NCBI RefSeq assembly: GCF_013778505.1
Contig: NZ_JAAOWU010000012.1
Location: 62,001-126,000 of the forward strand
Direction: 5' to 3'
DNA: 64,000 nucleotides
Origin: Pseudomonas sivasensis
GTDB lineage: Bacteria > Pseudomonadota > Gammaproteobacteria > Pseudomonadales > Pseudomonadaceae
The notes under the pieces are model-generated. The model was given only the letters and a program-made list of their open reading frames with translations, ran no database searches and had not been told where the DNA came from. The translations under genes were made by a program, and so were the position numbers. This document shows, piece by piece, positions 8,547 through 16,755 of this stretch (the stretch's first letter is position 1; each line of letters opens with the position of its first letter).

Positions 8547-9339
8547 TCCACGCACCGTCGTCATCACGGGCGCCGGCACCGGCATCGGCGCCGCTTGCGC
8601 CAGGCTGTACGCCGCCGAAGGGGCCAATCTAGTCTTGATGGGCCGGCGTCGTGAGCCGTTGGAGCAGGTGGCGGCCCAAACCGGTGGCCTGATCCTGGTC
8701 GGCGATGCGGCCTGCCCGGACACCTGGGAAGGCTTTATCGCGCAGATTCGCGCGCACCATGGCCGCCTTGATGTATTGCTGGCGTGTGCCGGTGGGCATG
8801 GCGTGGGCAGTGCCAGCCAAACCAGCCCGGCCACCTGGGAAGCCGCGTTGCGCAGCAACCTGGACAGCGCGTTTTATAGCGCCCGGGCTTGCCTGCCGCT
8901 GCTGATCGAAAGCGCCGGCAATATCGTGCTGCTCGGCTCCATCGCCTCCCTGGCCGCCGGGCCGGAAGTCTGCGGCTACACCACCGCCAAGCATGCGCTG
9001 CTCGGGCTTAACCGCTCGCTGGCACGGGACTACGGGCCGCGTGGGGTGCGGGTAAACGCGGTGTGCCCCGGCTGGGTCACCACGCCGATGGCCGATCAGG
9101 AAATGCAGCCGTTGATGGAGGCTTACGGCGACACGTTGCAGCAAGCCTATGTCCGCGTATGCGCCGACGTACCGTTGCGCCGCCCCGCCAGCGCCGACGA
9201 AATCGCCAAGGTGTGCCGGTTCCTCGCCAGCCCTGACGCCTCAATCATCACCGGCGCAAGCGTGGTCGCCGACGGCGGTTCGAGCATCGTGGATGTGCCG
9301 ACGCTGGCCTATGCCCATATGGAGAACGCCCATGCCTGA
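8539..9339 (+). CDS. Short-chain dehydrogenase/reductase 1
   Basis: A 266-residue classical SDR. The NAD(P) motif is TGAGTGIG near residue 10, the NAG-equivalent is CAGG, and the catalytic tyrosine and lysine lie in YTTAK; the family tail ITGASVVADGGSS is present. It starts inside the end of moaF and its own end contains the start of the next SDR, each time through the same eight bases ATGCCTGA, so the three proteins are translationally coupled. The substrate is unknown; oxidation or reduction of a side-chain alcohol of an aromatic amine product is possible. Confidence 0.85.
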   Translation: MPDPRTVVITGAGTGIGAACARLYAAEGANLVLMGRRREPLEQVAAQTGGLILVGDAACPDTWEGFIAQIRAHHGRLDVLLACAGGHGVGSASQTSPATWEAALRSNLDSAFYSARACLPLLIESAGNIVLLGSIASLAAGPEVCGYTTAKHALLGLNRSLARDYGPRGVRVNAVCPGWVTTPMADQEMQPLMEAYGDTLQQAYVRVCADVPLRRPASADEIAKVCRFLASPDASIITGASVVADGGSSIVDVPTLAYAHMENAHA

Positions 9340-10102
9340 AGATTTAAATTTCAGCGGCAAAACCGTGCTGGTCACCGGCGGCGCCCAAGGCATCGGCCAG
9401 GCCATTGTCGAGGCGTTTGCCTGGCGCGGCGCGCGCGTGATGATCGCCGACCTGCGCCTGGCGCAAGCCCAAGCGCTGGCCGAAGCGCTGCGTGTGCGAG
9501 GCTGTCAGGTCGAAGCCATGGAACTTGATCTGGCTGACGCCGCCGCCGTGTTCGACGGTATCAAGGCCATAGACCTGGACTGGGGCCGCCTGGATGTTCT
9601 GGTGCACAACGCCGGCTATTTCCCGCTGACACCCTTCGCGCAGATCACCCCCGCCGTCCTGGAACGCACCCTGGCGGTCAACCTCTGCGCATTGTTCTGG
9701 CTGACCCAGGCCGCCTTGCCCATGTTTCAGCGCCAGGGCGGTGGCTGTGTGTTGGTCACGTCATCGGTCACCGGGCCACGGGTTGCCTATCCGGGCCTCA
9801 GTCACTACGCGGCGTCCAAAGCCGGGGTCAACGGTTTTATCCGCAACACAGCGCTGGAGTTGGCCTGCGACGGAGTGCGGGTCAATGGCGTCGAGCCAGG
9901 GATGATCGCCACGCCGGCCATGGGCAATCTGGGCGACGAACAAGTCAACGCCGACATCGCCAGCCGCGTTCCTCTGGGACGACTCGGCGCCCCGGAAGAT
10001 ATTGCCGCAGCCATGTTGTTTCTGGCGTCTGACCTGGCCGCCTACATCACTGGCCAAACCATCGTGGTGGATGGCGGATCGACGTTACCTGAGGTGAAAT
10101 AA
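9332..10102 (+). CDS. Short-chain dehydrogenase/reductase 2
   Basis: A 256-residue classical SDR with TGGAQGIG at the cofactor site, NAG in VHNAGY, the catalytic YAASK and the C-terminal ITGQTIVVDGGSTLPE. It is a paralogue of the preceding SDR but clearly diverged, so this is not a recent tandem duplication. The frame is open further upstream, but the ATG at 9332 overlaps the preceding stop in ATGCCTGA and gives the normal SDR N-terminus. A small REP-like hairpin follows at 10131. Function is inferred only as the last step of the moaF operon. Confidence 0.85.
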   Translation: MPEDLNFSGKTVLVTGGAQGIGQAIVEAFAWRGARVMIADLRLAQAQALAEALRVRGCQVEAMELDLADAAAVFDGIKAIDLDWGRLDVLVHNAGYFPLTPFAQITPAVLERTLAVNLCALFWLTQAALPMFQRQGGGCVLVTSSVTGPRVAYPGLSHYAASKAGVNGFIRNTALELACDGVRVNGVEPGMIATPAMGNLGDEQVNADIASRVPLGRLGAPEDIAAAMLFLASDLAAYITGQTIVVDGGSTLPEVK

Positions 10103-10130
10103 CCTCTGTGTCTCTGTAAACCGAATCAAC

Positions 10131-10158
10131 TGCGGGAGGGGCTTGCCCCTCCCACAGG
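10131..10158. repeat. Single REP-like palindrome
   Basis: GGGAGGGGC-TT-GCCCCTCCC forms a nine-base-pair stem between the convergent SDR and TetR genes. It resembles one half of the longer REPINs at 14153 and 38165 and could act as a terminator for both genes, though it has no T run. Confidence 0.7.
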
Positions 10159-10163
10159 TTGAT

Positions 10164-10763
10164 CTAGCGCTCGGCCCTTTCGAGCATCGACAGTGAGTCA
10201 CCGAACACCCGCGACAACGCCGCTAGCCGTTTGACGTACCCCTGAGCCGTCGAATAAATCAACTCCACATGCAAGCTGTCGACAATCCCCAGATAGGCAT
10301 CACAAAACACCTCAAGCGCCTCGGGCTCTACCCGGCTGTACCGACTGCGCGCTGCATGCTGAAAACCCTCGCGTATGCAGGCCAGATACCCCTCGAATCC
10401 CGCCGTAATCACGCTGCGAATCCGCGCCGGCGGAAAGTACGCCGTACGCAACAGAAAGCGCAGATGCGCAGAGCCTTCATAGCGGCCGATCAAGCGCTCA
10501 AGGTGCAAATAACCCGGCATCCCCGTGTACCCGGTCTCGTCCTGAAAGCATCCAGCGATAGAGTGGTGTTCATGGTCCAGGGCAATCTGGAAGACCGTCT
10601 GAAACAGCGCATCCTTGCTCACAAAGTGCGCATACAACGACGCCTTGCGCATACCCGCTCCCACCGCGATATCGTTCAGCGACGAGGCGTCATACCCATG
10701 ATCGGCAAAGTGTTCGACCGCCACCGCACAAATGTTACTGGCCGACAGGCTGAGCGCTTTCAT
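10164..10763 (-). CDS. TetR-family regulator
   Basis: A 199-residue regulator with the TetR helix-turn-helix at about residues 10-55 (HFADHGYDASSLNDIAVGAG, then KASLYAHFVSKDALF). The C-terminal ligand domain resembles those of the TetR_C group but gives no hint of the ligand. It is convergent with the moaF-SDR operon and lies 15 bases downstream of the FeaR-like gene on the same strand, so it may be co-transcribed with that regulator. Likely a repressor of the neighbouring amine genes (inference). Confidence 0.82.
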   Translation of the reverse strand: MKALSLSASNICAVAVEHFADHGYDASSLNDIAVGAGMRKASLYAHFVSKDALFQTVFQIALDHEHHSIAGCFQDETGYTGMPGYLHLERLIGRYEGSAHLRFLLRTAYFPPARIRSVITAGFEGYLACIREGFQHAARSRYSRVEPEALEVFCDAYLGIVDSLHVELIYSTAQGYVKRLAALSRVFGDSLSMLERAER

Positions 10764-10778
10764 TGATCGATGGACAAC

Positions 10779-11741
10779 CTACGCCGCACCGACCGCTTGC
10801 TGCAGATGGGTCGAACGAAAGTCCTTGGGCGACAGCTCGAATTGCTTCTTGAACGAGCGACTGAAGTGAGCCGAATCGGTGAAGCCCCACTTATAGGCAA
10901 TCGAGGTGATCGACTCACTCTTGAGGAACGGGTTGGTCAGGTCATCCGCGCTACGCTTTAGCCGCGCCCGCTGGATGTAGCGGCAGACGCTGTCGTCCTG
11001 TTCTTCAAACAGACGGTATAAGTGTCGCACCGAGATGTTCAGCCGATTGGCCAGGCCCACGGGGCTCAGGCCCGGCTGGGTCAGGGACTCATCAATGACT
11101 TTCTGCACATAACTGCGCAGGTTGCTGCCGTGCAACGAGGCGGTGCTGTCACCTTGGGTGTCATGCGCGTCAAACGCCGAGCCCAGCAAGGAGACAAAGG
11201 CCGCCTGCAGTGCCTGCGCCTCTTCCTCTGAATCCTGGCCGTCCAGCCCTTCCCTGCACAGTTGGTCCATCAACACATGGAGCATCCGCCCACAGGCTTT
11301 ACTCGACGAGATCTTGCCGAAGGTTTTCGAGGCGTTGCCCAGCTGTTTGCACACTGCGTTGCGCGAAAGAGACAGGGATGCATGTTCAATCAGGCCGAAG
11401 GGGCTGATCTCGATTGAACCGGTGGAATCCATCAGCAGCATGTCACCGGGGGCCAACTGGATGACCTCGTCGTTCTGGGTGATCTGGCAATAGCCGCTGC
11501 GCTGGCTGACGAGGAAGCAATGCTGGTCAATGTCGTGATCGGCGTTGGGCCGTGGGCGCTTGATCAGACCGGCATTGGTACGCAGGGAGGCCAGTGAGAG
11601 GCAACCACGGGAGAGCGTGGAAACTTCACCGATGAACAGCGAACGGTTGAAGGCCAGTTCAGTGTCGAAATGGCCACAGGCCGCTCGCAAATCCTGAGTC
11701 CAGGTGTCCAATCCAGTGTGCGCAGATTGATAGGTGCTCAT
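10779..11741 (-). CDS. feaR: AraC-family activator, FeaR-like
   Basis: A 320-residue AraC regulator with an N-terminal AraC-binding-like domain and a C-terminal double helix-turn-helix (about 215-310) containing RHLYRLFEEQDDSV and SIAYKWGFTDSAHFSRSFKK. The layout matches FeaR, which activates phenethylamine/tyramine oxidase and feaB in E. coli. The nearby permease, oxidase and FeaB-type dehydrogenase support this. Its leader carries CA motifs and a 17-base element that is also present before the paralogue at 46435-47376. Confidence 0.78.
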   Translation of the reverse strand: MSTYQSAHTGLDTWTQDLRAACGHFDTELAFNRSLFIGEVSTLSRGCLSLASLRTNAGLIKRPRPNADHDIDQHCFLVSQRSGYCQITQNDEVIQLAPGDMLLMDSTGSIEISPFGLIEHASLSLSRNAVCKQLGNASKTFGKISSSKACGRMLHVLMDQLCREGLDGQDSEEEAQALQAAFVSLLGSAFDAHDTQGDSTASLHGSNLRSYVQKVIDESLTQPGLSPVGLANRLNISVRHLYRLFEEQDDSVCRYIQRARLKRSADDLTNPFLKSESITSIAYKWGFTDSAHFSRSFKKQFELSPKDFRSTHLQQAVGAA

Positions 11742-11761
11742 GGCAACTCCACAGTGGCTTC

Positions 11762-11772
11762 TTGTTTTTGTT
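11762..11772 (-). promoter_or_regulatory. Hfq/Crc CA motif in feaR-like leader
   Basis: On the minus strand AACAAAAACAA gives two overlapping AANAANAA matches about 20 bases before the start codon. Confidence 0.5.
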
Positions 11773-11780
11773 GGCCAATA

Positions 11781-11797
11781 GTTAACATGTTATCTAT
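11781..11797. promoter_or_regulatory. 17-base element shared by the two FeaR-like leaders (copy 1)
   Basis: GTTAACATGTTATCTAT lies 40 bases upstream of the start codon; its centre TAACATGTTA is a perfect palindrome. The same sequence with one change occurs at 47411-47427 in the leader of the second FeaR-like gene. Confidence 0.55.
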
Positions 11798-11859
11798 ATA
11801 GGCGCAACAAGTACGTAGTGCTGACTGTGGAAGCAGTAATGATGCCAAGTCGCCAAAAA

Positions 11860-12480
11860 TCAGAGCGCGCCCAGCACCCGGTGTAACCCCGCCAGAACAT
11901 CGAACAAAGCCCCTCGCTGCGCGCCGCTCAAGGCGATGTAGCGACGAAACGCGGGCATGCGGTTGACCACTTCGCTGCCGCCCATATGTTCAAGCCGAAC
12001 GTGCCACTGCTGGCCGTCCAGTGCGATGCACAGGCGCTTGAAGTCGAGCGACATCAACGCTTGATGCAGGGCTTGATCCTGCGTCAACGCAGCCTCAAGC
12101 CTGGACAGCAAGCTCGGCGTACCAGCGCGTTGCCGACATGCCAGCCCCGTGCGCCGAATCGACCCGCGGTGGTGCAGCTCGAAGCGTGCATTGCCCTGCT
12201 CTGAGGCGGGCACGTTGACCATGAATTCGGTCATGACCAAGTGCATCAGCAATTGCGATTCGGTGCGCTCGCCAACCGCCACCTGCACGTCGCTATCGCC
12301 CAGGCCGAACACTGCGCTTGTCGGCCCCGTCGAGGTAAAACTCGCCAGGCCAAGGTTGCGTCGCAGGTACTCAAGCGTGACGCCGGGACGATAACCGGCC
12401 GGGGCACGTTTGGCACTGAACAGCTCAGACAGCTTTTGCAGCATGCTCGATATACCCAGGGTGAGGGTTGCCAGGCTCAT
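11860..12480 (-). CDS. DUF3156-like protein
   Basis: A 206-residue protein of unknown function that resembles the Pseudomonas DUF3156 family. It has no signal peptide, no membrane segment and no catalytic motif that I recognise. AAGGAG lies seven bases before the ATG at 12480, which supports this start although it lies inside the end of the permease gene (overlap of 56 bases). A second ATG at 12444 would cut the overlap to 20. The overlap indicates coupled expression with the permease and a role in the same uptake or catabolic process. Confidence 0.6.
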   Translation of the reverse strand: MSLATLTLGISSMLQKLSELFSAKRAPAGYRPGVTLEYLRRNLGLASFTSTGPTSAVFGLGDSDVQVAVGERTESQLLMHLVMTEFMVNVPASEQGNARFELHHRGSIRRTGLACRQRAGTPSLLSRLEAALTQDQALHQALMSLDFKRLCIALDGQQWHVRLEHMGGSEVVNRMPAFRRYIALSGAQRGALFDVLAGLHRVLGAL

Positions 12481-13924
12481 GGGAAAACTCCTTGGCCAGC
12501 ACGTCTTCTACCGACGCGGGCTTGAATGGATTGACCTTCTGCACCACCAGTGTCCAGAACAGCGCATAGCTCGCGGTGATCCCAAGCATCACGCCAAACG
12601 GCACATAAATGTCGGCGGGGTTCATGCCCGGTGGGGTGATGAACCACATGCCCAGCAAGATGCCGACGCTGGACAGGATCTGCGGCAACGGGAAAAACGG
12701 CGAGCGATAGGCCCGTGGCAGATCAGGGCGACGAATCCGCAGGATCACCACCGACAGCGTCACCAGCAGGTAGGAGAAACTCCACGCACACACCGCCGCC
12801 AGCACCAGGTGCATGATGTTATCGGTGTTGCCACCCAGCCACAGGGCATACAGGCACGGGATCAGCATCGCCACGAGGATGCACAGCAGCGGCGTCTTGA
12901 AGCGCGGGTGCAGGTAGGTGAACACCTTGGGCAACGCACCGTCCACCGCCATGCCATAGAGAATCCGCGGTACACCGGCCATTAACGTGTTGATGGTGGC
13001 GGCGCCCGCGAACAGAAAACCGATCCCCAGCCACAGCGGGCCTACCTGGCCCATGACCTGCTCGGCAAACTTGGGAATCGCCATCGGCGTGTCGAGCAGG
13101 TGCACGCCCGACGCGGCGTCCAGCAGCACGTTTTCGACCTGGCGCTTCATCGCCGCGCCATAGATAAACATGCAGGTTGCCACGCTCAGCAATCCAAGAA
13201 TCATCGCCTTGGGCATGACCTTGGCCGAGTTGCGAAGGTCCGGGGCCAACGGTGTAACGAACTCGCAACCGACGAACATGAACATGGCCATGCCCACCAG
13301 CGACAGAATGGTGATCAGGTCAGTGCCCACCAGCGACACACCAAACCAGCCCTCCAGCTGCACCGCCGGTGCGGCGATCAGGCCCATCACGCCAAACACC
13401 ATCAGGGTGGTCCACATGCCGAAGGTCAGGATGATCTCGGCCCGGCCAAAAGCACTGACGCCGAAAGCATTGAGAATGCCGAACACCACCACGAACCCGA
13501 CCCCCAGCAACCAGGAACCGCCGGCCGACTCCGCCAGGGTATTGAGGTGCTCGAAGTTCACCAGGGCCATGACCCCGGACAGAATGGTCTCTGCCGTGCC
13601 CGCGAACACGTGCACGATCAGGTACGCCGACAAAGTGCCGGTGATCGCAAAGAATCGACCCATGCCGCAATTGATGTAGTCGTAGACCGAACCGGTGGTC
13701 GGTAGGATCGAAGCCGCCTCGGCAAAGGTAGTCGCCTGGGCCAGCATCATCACCACTGCGATCAGCATGGCCACCGCAAAGGCGCTGCCGCCGATCCCGA
13801 AACCCATGGTCGCGGTAAGAATCACCGGGCTGGCCATGATCAGGCCAATGGTGCTGGCCAGCGCGGTTGGAAAGCCGACGCTGCCTCGTTTCAAATGCTG
13901 CGTGAGCCGGTCATTGATCGACAT
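12425..13924 (-). CDS. APC-superfamily amino-acid/amine permease
   Basis: A 499-residue inner-membrane transporter with about twelve hydrophobic segments. The N-terminal VGFPTALASTIGLIMASPVI and the segment FAEAASILPTTGSVYDYINC are typical of amino acid-polyamine-organocation permeases. A start at 13963 is also open, but GAGGA eight bases before the ATG at 13924 supports the shorter protein. Next to the FeaR-like gene it is a good candidate for tyramine or phenethylamine uptake; ethanolamine or an amino acid are alternatives. It overlaps the DUF3156 gene. Confidence 0.8.
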   Translation of the reverse strand: MSINDRLTQHLKRGSVGFPTALASTIGLIMASPVILTATMGFGIGGSAFAVAMLIAVVMMLAQATTFAEAASILPTTGSVYDYINCGMGRFFAITGTLSAYLIVHVFAGTAETILSGVMALVNFEHLNTLAESAGGSWLLGVGFVVVFGILNAFGVSAFGRAEIILTFGMWTTLMVFGVMGLIAAPAVQLEGWFGVSLVGTDLITILSLVGMAMFMFVGCEFVTPLAPDLRNSAKVMPKAMILGLLSVATCMFIYGAAMKRQVENVLLDAASGVHLLDTPMAIPKFAEQVMGQVGPLWLGIGFLFAGAATINTLMAGVPRILYGMAVDGALPKVFTYLHPRFKTPLLCILVAMLIPCLYALWLGGNTDNIMHLVLAAVCAWSFSYLLVTLSVVILRIRRPDLPRAYRSPFFPLPQILSSVGILLGMWFITPPGMNPADIYVPFGVMLGITASYALFWTLVVQKVNPFKPASVEDVLAKEFSHEPGNPHPGYIEHAAKAV

Positions 13925-14334
13925 GGTGCGGATCCTCGAAAGCGGATTTCTTAGTGGATGCATCGAGCCCTACAGGGAGCCGGCGATAACGCCCTCCCCA
14001 ACCAGTCCCTGATCAAAACGGCATCGAGCGAAATCACTGTGCGCCCATGACCTATCGAGCGTCTTGCCCATGTCTGCCGTCACTTTTGTTGCTGCCTGCC
14101 ACGGGCAAAGTAAACAGATAACTCAAATTGATCAGGTGTAACACCCATAAAATGCGGGAGGGGGCTTGCCCCCGATAGCGGTGGATCAGCCATCACATCA
14201 GTGACTGACACACTGTCATCGGGGGCAAGCCCCCTCCCACATTTGACCGACTGCGTCTGCCCGCTCGGTGAACGGCTCACCACCTATAGCGCCAGCCCTG
14301 CAACATTTCAGATCGGCTTACACTCACCCGCCCA
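13925..14334. other. 410-base gene-free stretch between permease and C1 reductase
   Basis: The right half holds a REPIN (14153-14243). The left part is the upstream region of the permease; I see no open frame with coding character in it and no recognised operator. Confidence 0.7.
14153..14243. repeat. REPIN (paired REP palindromes)
   Basis: Two inverted REP units, GGGAGGGGGCTTGCCCCCGA and its reverse complement, are separated by about 45 bases, the standard REPIN form of the P. fluorescens group. These are non-autonomous elements mobilised by RAYT transposases encoded elsewhere. Confidence 0.9.
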
Positions 14335-15267
14335 TCAGCATTGGCTGATCAACTGCTTAAGTACGGCCTTGAACGTTTCGACCTGGGCTTGGCTGAACTC
14401 GGCAAACACCTTTTCCTGCTGCTCCCGTGCAATCGCCCACAGATCTTCGGTTTGCTCGACACCGGCAGCGGTCAGATGCACGCCCTGCTCATCATCATCC
14501 ACCAACCCCTTGCGCTTGAGGTTGGCCACCGCGTCATCGATTTCCCGCACCGGCATCGCGACTTCCCGCAGCAGGTCGCCGGGGCTCAGGCGGGCGTCGT
14601 TCTCCAGCACCATCAACATCCGCGCCTCGTTGGTGCGCAGGCCGGTGGACAGCTGTCGGGGTTGGTAGCTGGATTGGTAGGCGCGCACCGCCTGGGTCAT
14701 CAAGTAGTAGAGGTTGTGGCGCAGGCGCCCCTGGAAATGGCTGCTCGGCGGCTGGCTTTCGTCACGCTTGGTCATGCGGGTATGGGGCAAGACCATGGAA
14801 TAGGCGCCCTGATGGTAGAGCAGCGGCGCACGGCCAAAATCGTCGAAGGCCACCACCTTGCCGATCATGATCCAGTGATCGCCGCCGTCCACTTGTTGGT
14901 AGTTCTCGCAGTGAAAGCGCGCCGCACAATCGGCAAATACTGGCGCGCCACCCTCTCCCGGTTCGTATTCGATCTCAGCGAAGCGATCGTCCTTGGGCCG
15001 CGCAAAATTGTTCGACAGGTCGATCTGGTCCGCCGCCAGCACGTTGACGGCGAAATGGCTGGCCTGCTCGAACACCTCATGGCTGTTGGAGCGTTTGTCG
15101 ATGCTCCACAGCACCAGCGGTGGATCAAGGGACACCGAATTAAAGCTGTTGGCGGTAACGCCCACCTTGCGCCCGCAGGCGTCAGCGGCGGTGACCACGG
15201 TGACGCCCGTGGCGAAGTTGCCCAGGGCGCGGCGAAAGGCCCGTGGGTCGAAGGTCGATTCAGACAT
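14335..15267 (-). CDS. 4-hydroxyphenylacetate 3-monooxygenase, reductase component C1
   Basis: A 310-residue protein with two parts. Residues 1-170 are a flavin-reductase domain (FRRALGNFATGVTVVTA; VTANSFNSVSLDPPLVLW). Residues about 190-310 are MarR-like with a winged-helix segment (LRTNEARMLMVLENDARLSP). This fusion is the hallmark of the C1 component known from Acinetobacter baumannii, where binding of 4-hydroxyphenylacetate to the C-terminal part speeds FMN reduction. It supplies reduced FMN to the C2 oxygenase encoded just upstream (gap 56 bases). GGGAG supports the start at 15267 rather than 15315. The tandem makes homoprotocatechuate for the hpa genes. Confidence 0.9.
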   Translation of the reverse strand: MSESTFDPRAFRRALGNFATGVTVVTAADACGRKVGVTANSFNSVSLDPPLVLWSIDKRSNSHEVFEQASHFAVNVLAADQIDLSNNFARPKDDRFAEIEYEPGEGGAPVFADCAARFHCENYQQVDGGDHWIMIGKVVAFDDFGRAPLLYHQGAYSMVLPHTRMTKRDESQPPSSHFQGRLRHNLYYLMTQAVRAYQSSYQPRQLSTGLRTNEARMLMVLENDARLSPGDLLREVAMPVREIDDAVANLKRKGLVDDDEQGVHLTAAGVEQTEDLWAIAREQQEKVFAEFSQAQVETFKAVLKQLISQC

Positions 15268-15302
15268 GCAAGACTCCCGGACTGCGTCATGCGCAGCCCC
15301 TA

Positions 15303-15310
15303 TTGTTGTT
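15303..15310 (-). promoter_or_regulatory. Hfq/Crc CA motif before C1 reductase
   Basis: On the minus strand AACAACAA lies between the C2 stop codon and the C1 start, about 35 bases before the ATG. Confidence 0.5.
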
Positions 15311-15323
15311 TTCAAAAGCGGGT

Positions 15324-16493
15324 TCAGATCATGCTCGGATCGGGCTCCAGGCCCATCAGCTCACGCCCGAGGATCTGCGCACAGACGTCGTAGTCGGTGT
15401 AGGCATGGGCGCCGGTCATGTGCGAATCGCGGAACAGGCGCTGCATCTCGTTATGTTCAAACCAGGCATTGCCGCCAGCGGCTTCGAACAGGCGGTCCAC
15501 CGCCTGGATGCACATCTTGGTGGCGTAGGCTTGGTTGGTGCGCCAGAACGCCAGGGTTTCGCGGCTTGGGTAGCGTTGCTGCTCACTGTGCTCGGCGTGT
15601 TCGGCCCAGGTCTTTTCCAGGAACGCTCGCGCGGCGCCCACCTGGTGCGTCGACTCGGCCAGCCGCATCAGCGCCGGGGTGGCGGCACCGACTGCGGCAC
15701 CGGTGTAGGCGCGTACTCGCGTTTTGGTCTTCTCGCGGAACACTTCCAGCATCCGCTCGGCGACGCCCAGGCTCACGGTGGAAAAACCGCTGGCGAAATA
15801 GGGGCGATACGGCGAGTAGAACACCTTGCTGTCGGGGTACAAGCCGAAGCCTGCGGACTTGCCTTCCATCATGTCCTTGGCCTTCTGGATGCGGTGCTCC
15901 GGCACCCTGGCCTTGTCGATGATCAAGGTCTTGGTGCCGCTGCCTTTCATGCCCGCCGCAAACCAGTCATCGCGGATCTGATAGTCACTGCGCGGCAGCA
16001 CCGCAAAGCAGTAATCCTGAGTGCCCTCGGCATTGGGCCGACGGAATCCGACAATCGCCCATTCGGCGTGATCGCAGCCGCTGCTCCAACCCATCTCACC
16101 GCTGAACAGCACGCCACCCTCAACCTCTTCGGTGCGACCGAACGGCGCGATACTGCTGCTGGCCGTGGCATTCGGGTCCAAACCCCAGACTTCCTGCTGC
16201 AACTGGGCAGAAAACAGTGCCAGTTGATGGCTGTGCGTACACAGCAGGCTCATGGCCCAGGCCGTGCTGGCGCAGGCTCCGGCGAGCAACGCGATGCAGT
16301 CGGCAAACTGTGGCAGCGACAACTCCATGCCACCGAACGCCTTGGGCTGGAACGCACGGTGCAGGCCGATGCCTTTGAGCAGCGCAATATTCTCGGCGGG
16401 CACCTTGCGATCCTGCTCGGCTTGGAAGGCATTGGCGGCAATGGTCGGCAAGACGGACTTGAGGTCTTCGAGGAGCGGGTTTGGCTTTTTCAT
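15324..16493 (-). CDS. 4-hydroxyphenylacetate 3-monooxygenase, oxygenase component C2
   Basis: A 389-residue flavin monooxygenase of the acyl-CoA-dehydrogenase fold. It hydroxylates 4-hydroxyphenylacetate to 3,4-dihydroxyphenylacetate with FMNH2 and oxygen. Long blocks agree with the A. baumannii C2 enzyme, including the end ILGRELMGLEPDPSMI. His87, Ser113 and His363 correspond to its catalytic His120, Ser146 and His396; the constant offset of 33 reflects a shorter N-terminus. It is upstream of C1 in the same operon and divergent from the FeaB-type gene. It is not related to the HpaB/HpaC type hydroxylase. Confidence 0.94.
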   Translation of the reverse strand: MKKPNPLLEDLKSVLPTIAANAFQAEQDRKVPAENIALLKGIGLHRAFQPKAFGGMELSLPQFADCIALLAGACASTAWAMSLLCTHSHQLALFSAQLQQEVWGLDPNATASSSIAPFGRTEEVEGGVLFSGEMGWSSGCDHAEWAIVGFRRPNAEGTQDYCFAVLPRSDYQIRDDWFAAGMKGSGTKTLIIDKARVPEHRIQKAKDMMEGKSAGFGLYPDSKVFYSPYRPYFASGFSTVSLGVAERMLEVFREKTKTRVRAYTGAAVGAATPALMRLAESTHQVGAARAFLEKTWAEHAEHSEQQRYPSRETLAFWRTNQAYATKMCIQAVDRLFEAAGGNAWFEHNEMQRLFRDSHMTGAHAYTDYDVCAQILGRELMGLEPDPSMI

Positions 16494-16505
16494 GGATGGC
16501 CCTGC

Positions 16506-16513
16506 TTATTATT
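16506..16513 (-). promoter_or_regulatory. Hfq/Crc CA motif before C2 oxygenase
   Basis: On the minus strand AATAATAA matches AANAANAA 12 bases before the C2 start codon, overlapping the ribosome binding region. Confidence 0.6.
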
Positions 16514-16755
16514 GGATGTCCGGGCAACCCCAAAAAGCGAGGCGTGGCGCCGGATGCAGGGCCAGTATGGAGCGCAGTTTGCTGGCCGAACATGCACCTT
16601 CCAGAGTCAAGATTGTACTTTTCAAAGGCTCAGGCTGATCCGTCGCGCACAGGCGTTGGCAGCCAGAGACATGCCACTCGGCAGCCAGAGTCAAGCCCGT
16701 TCCGGCCACTGCAATTAACCTCGGGCTTTTCAATGTCTGCCACCAGGAAAAACCC

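Noticed and set aside
8539..10102. Recent tandem duplication of the SDR genes
   Set aside because: Both are classical SDRs and share the overlap sequence, but the protein sequences differ throughout, so they are old paralogues or independent recruits.
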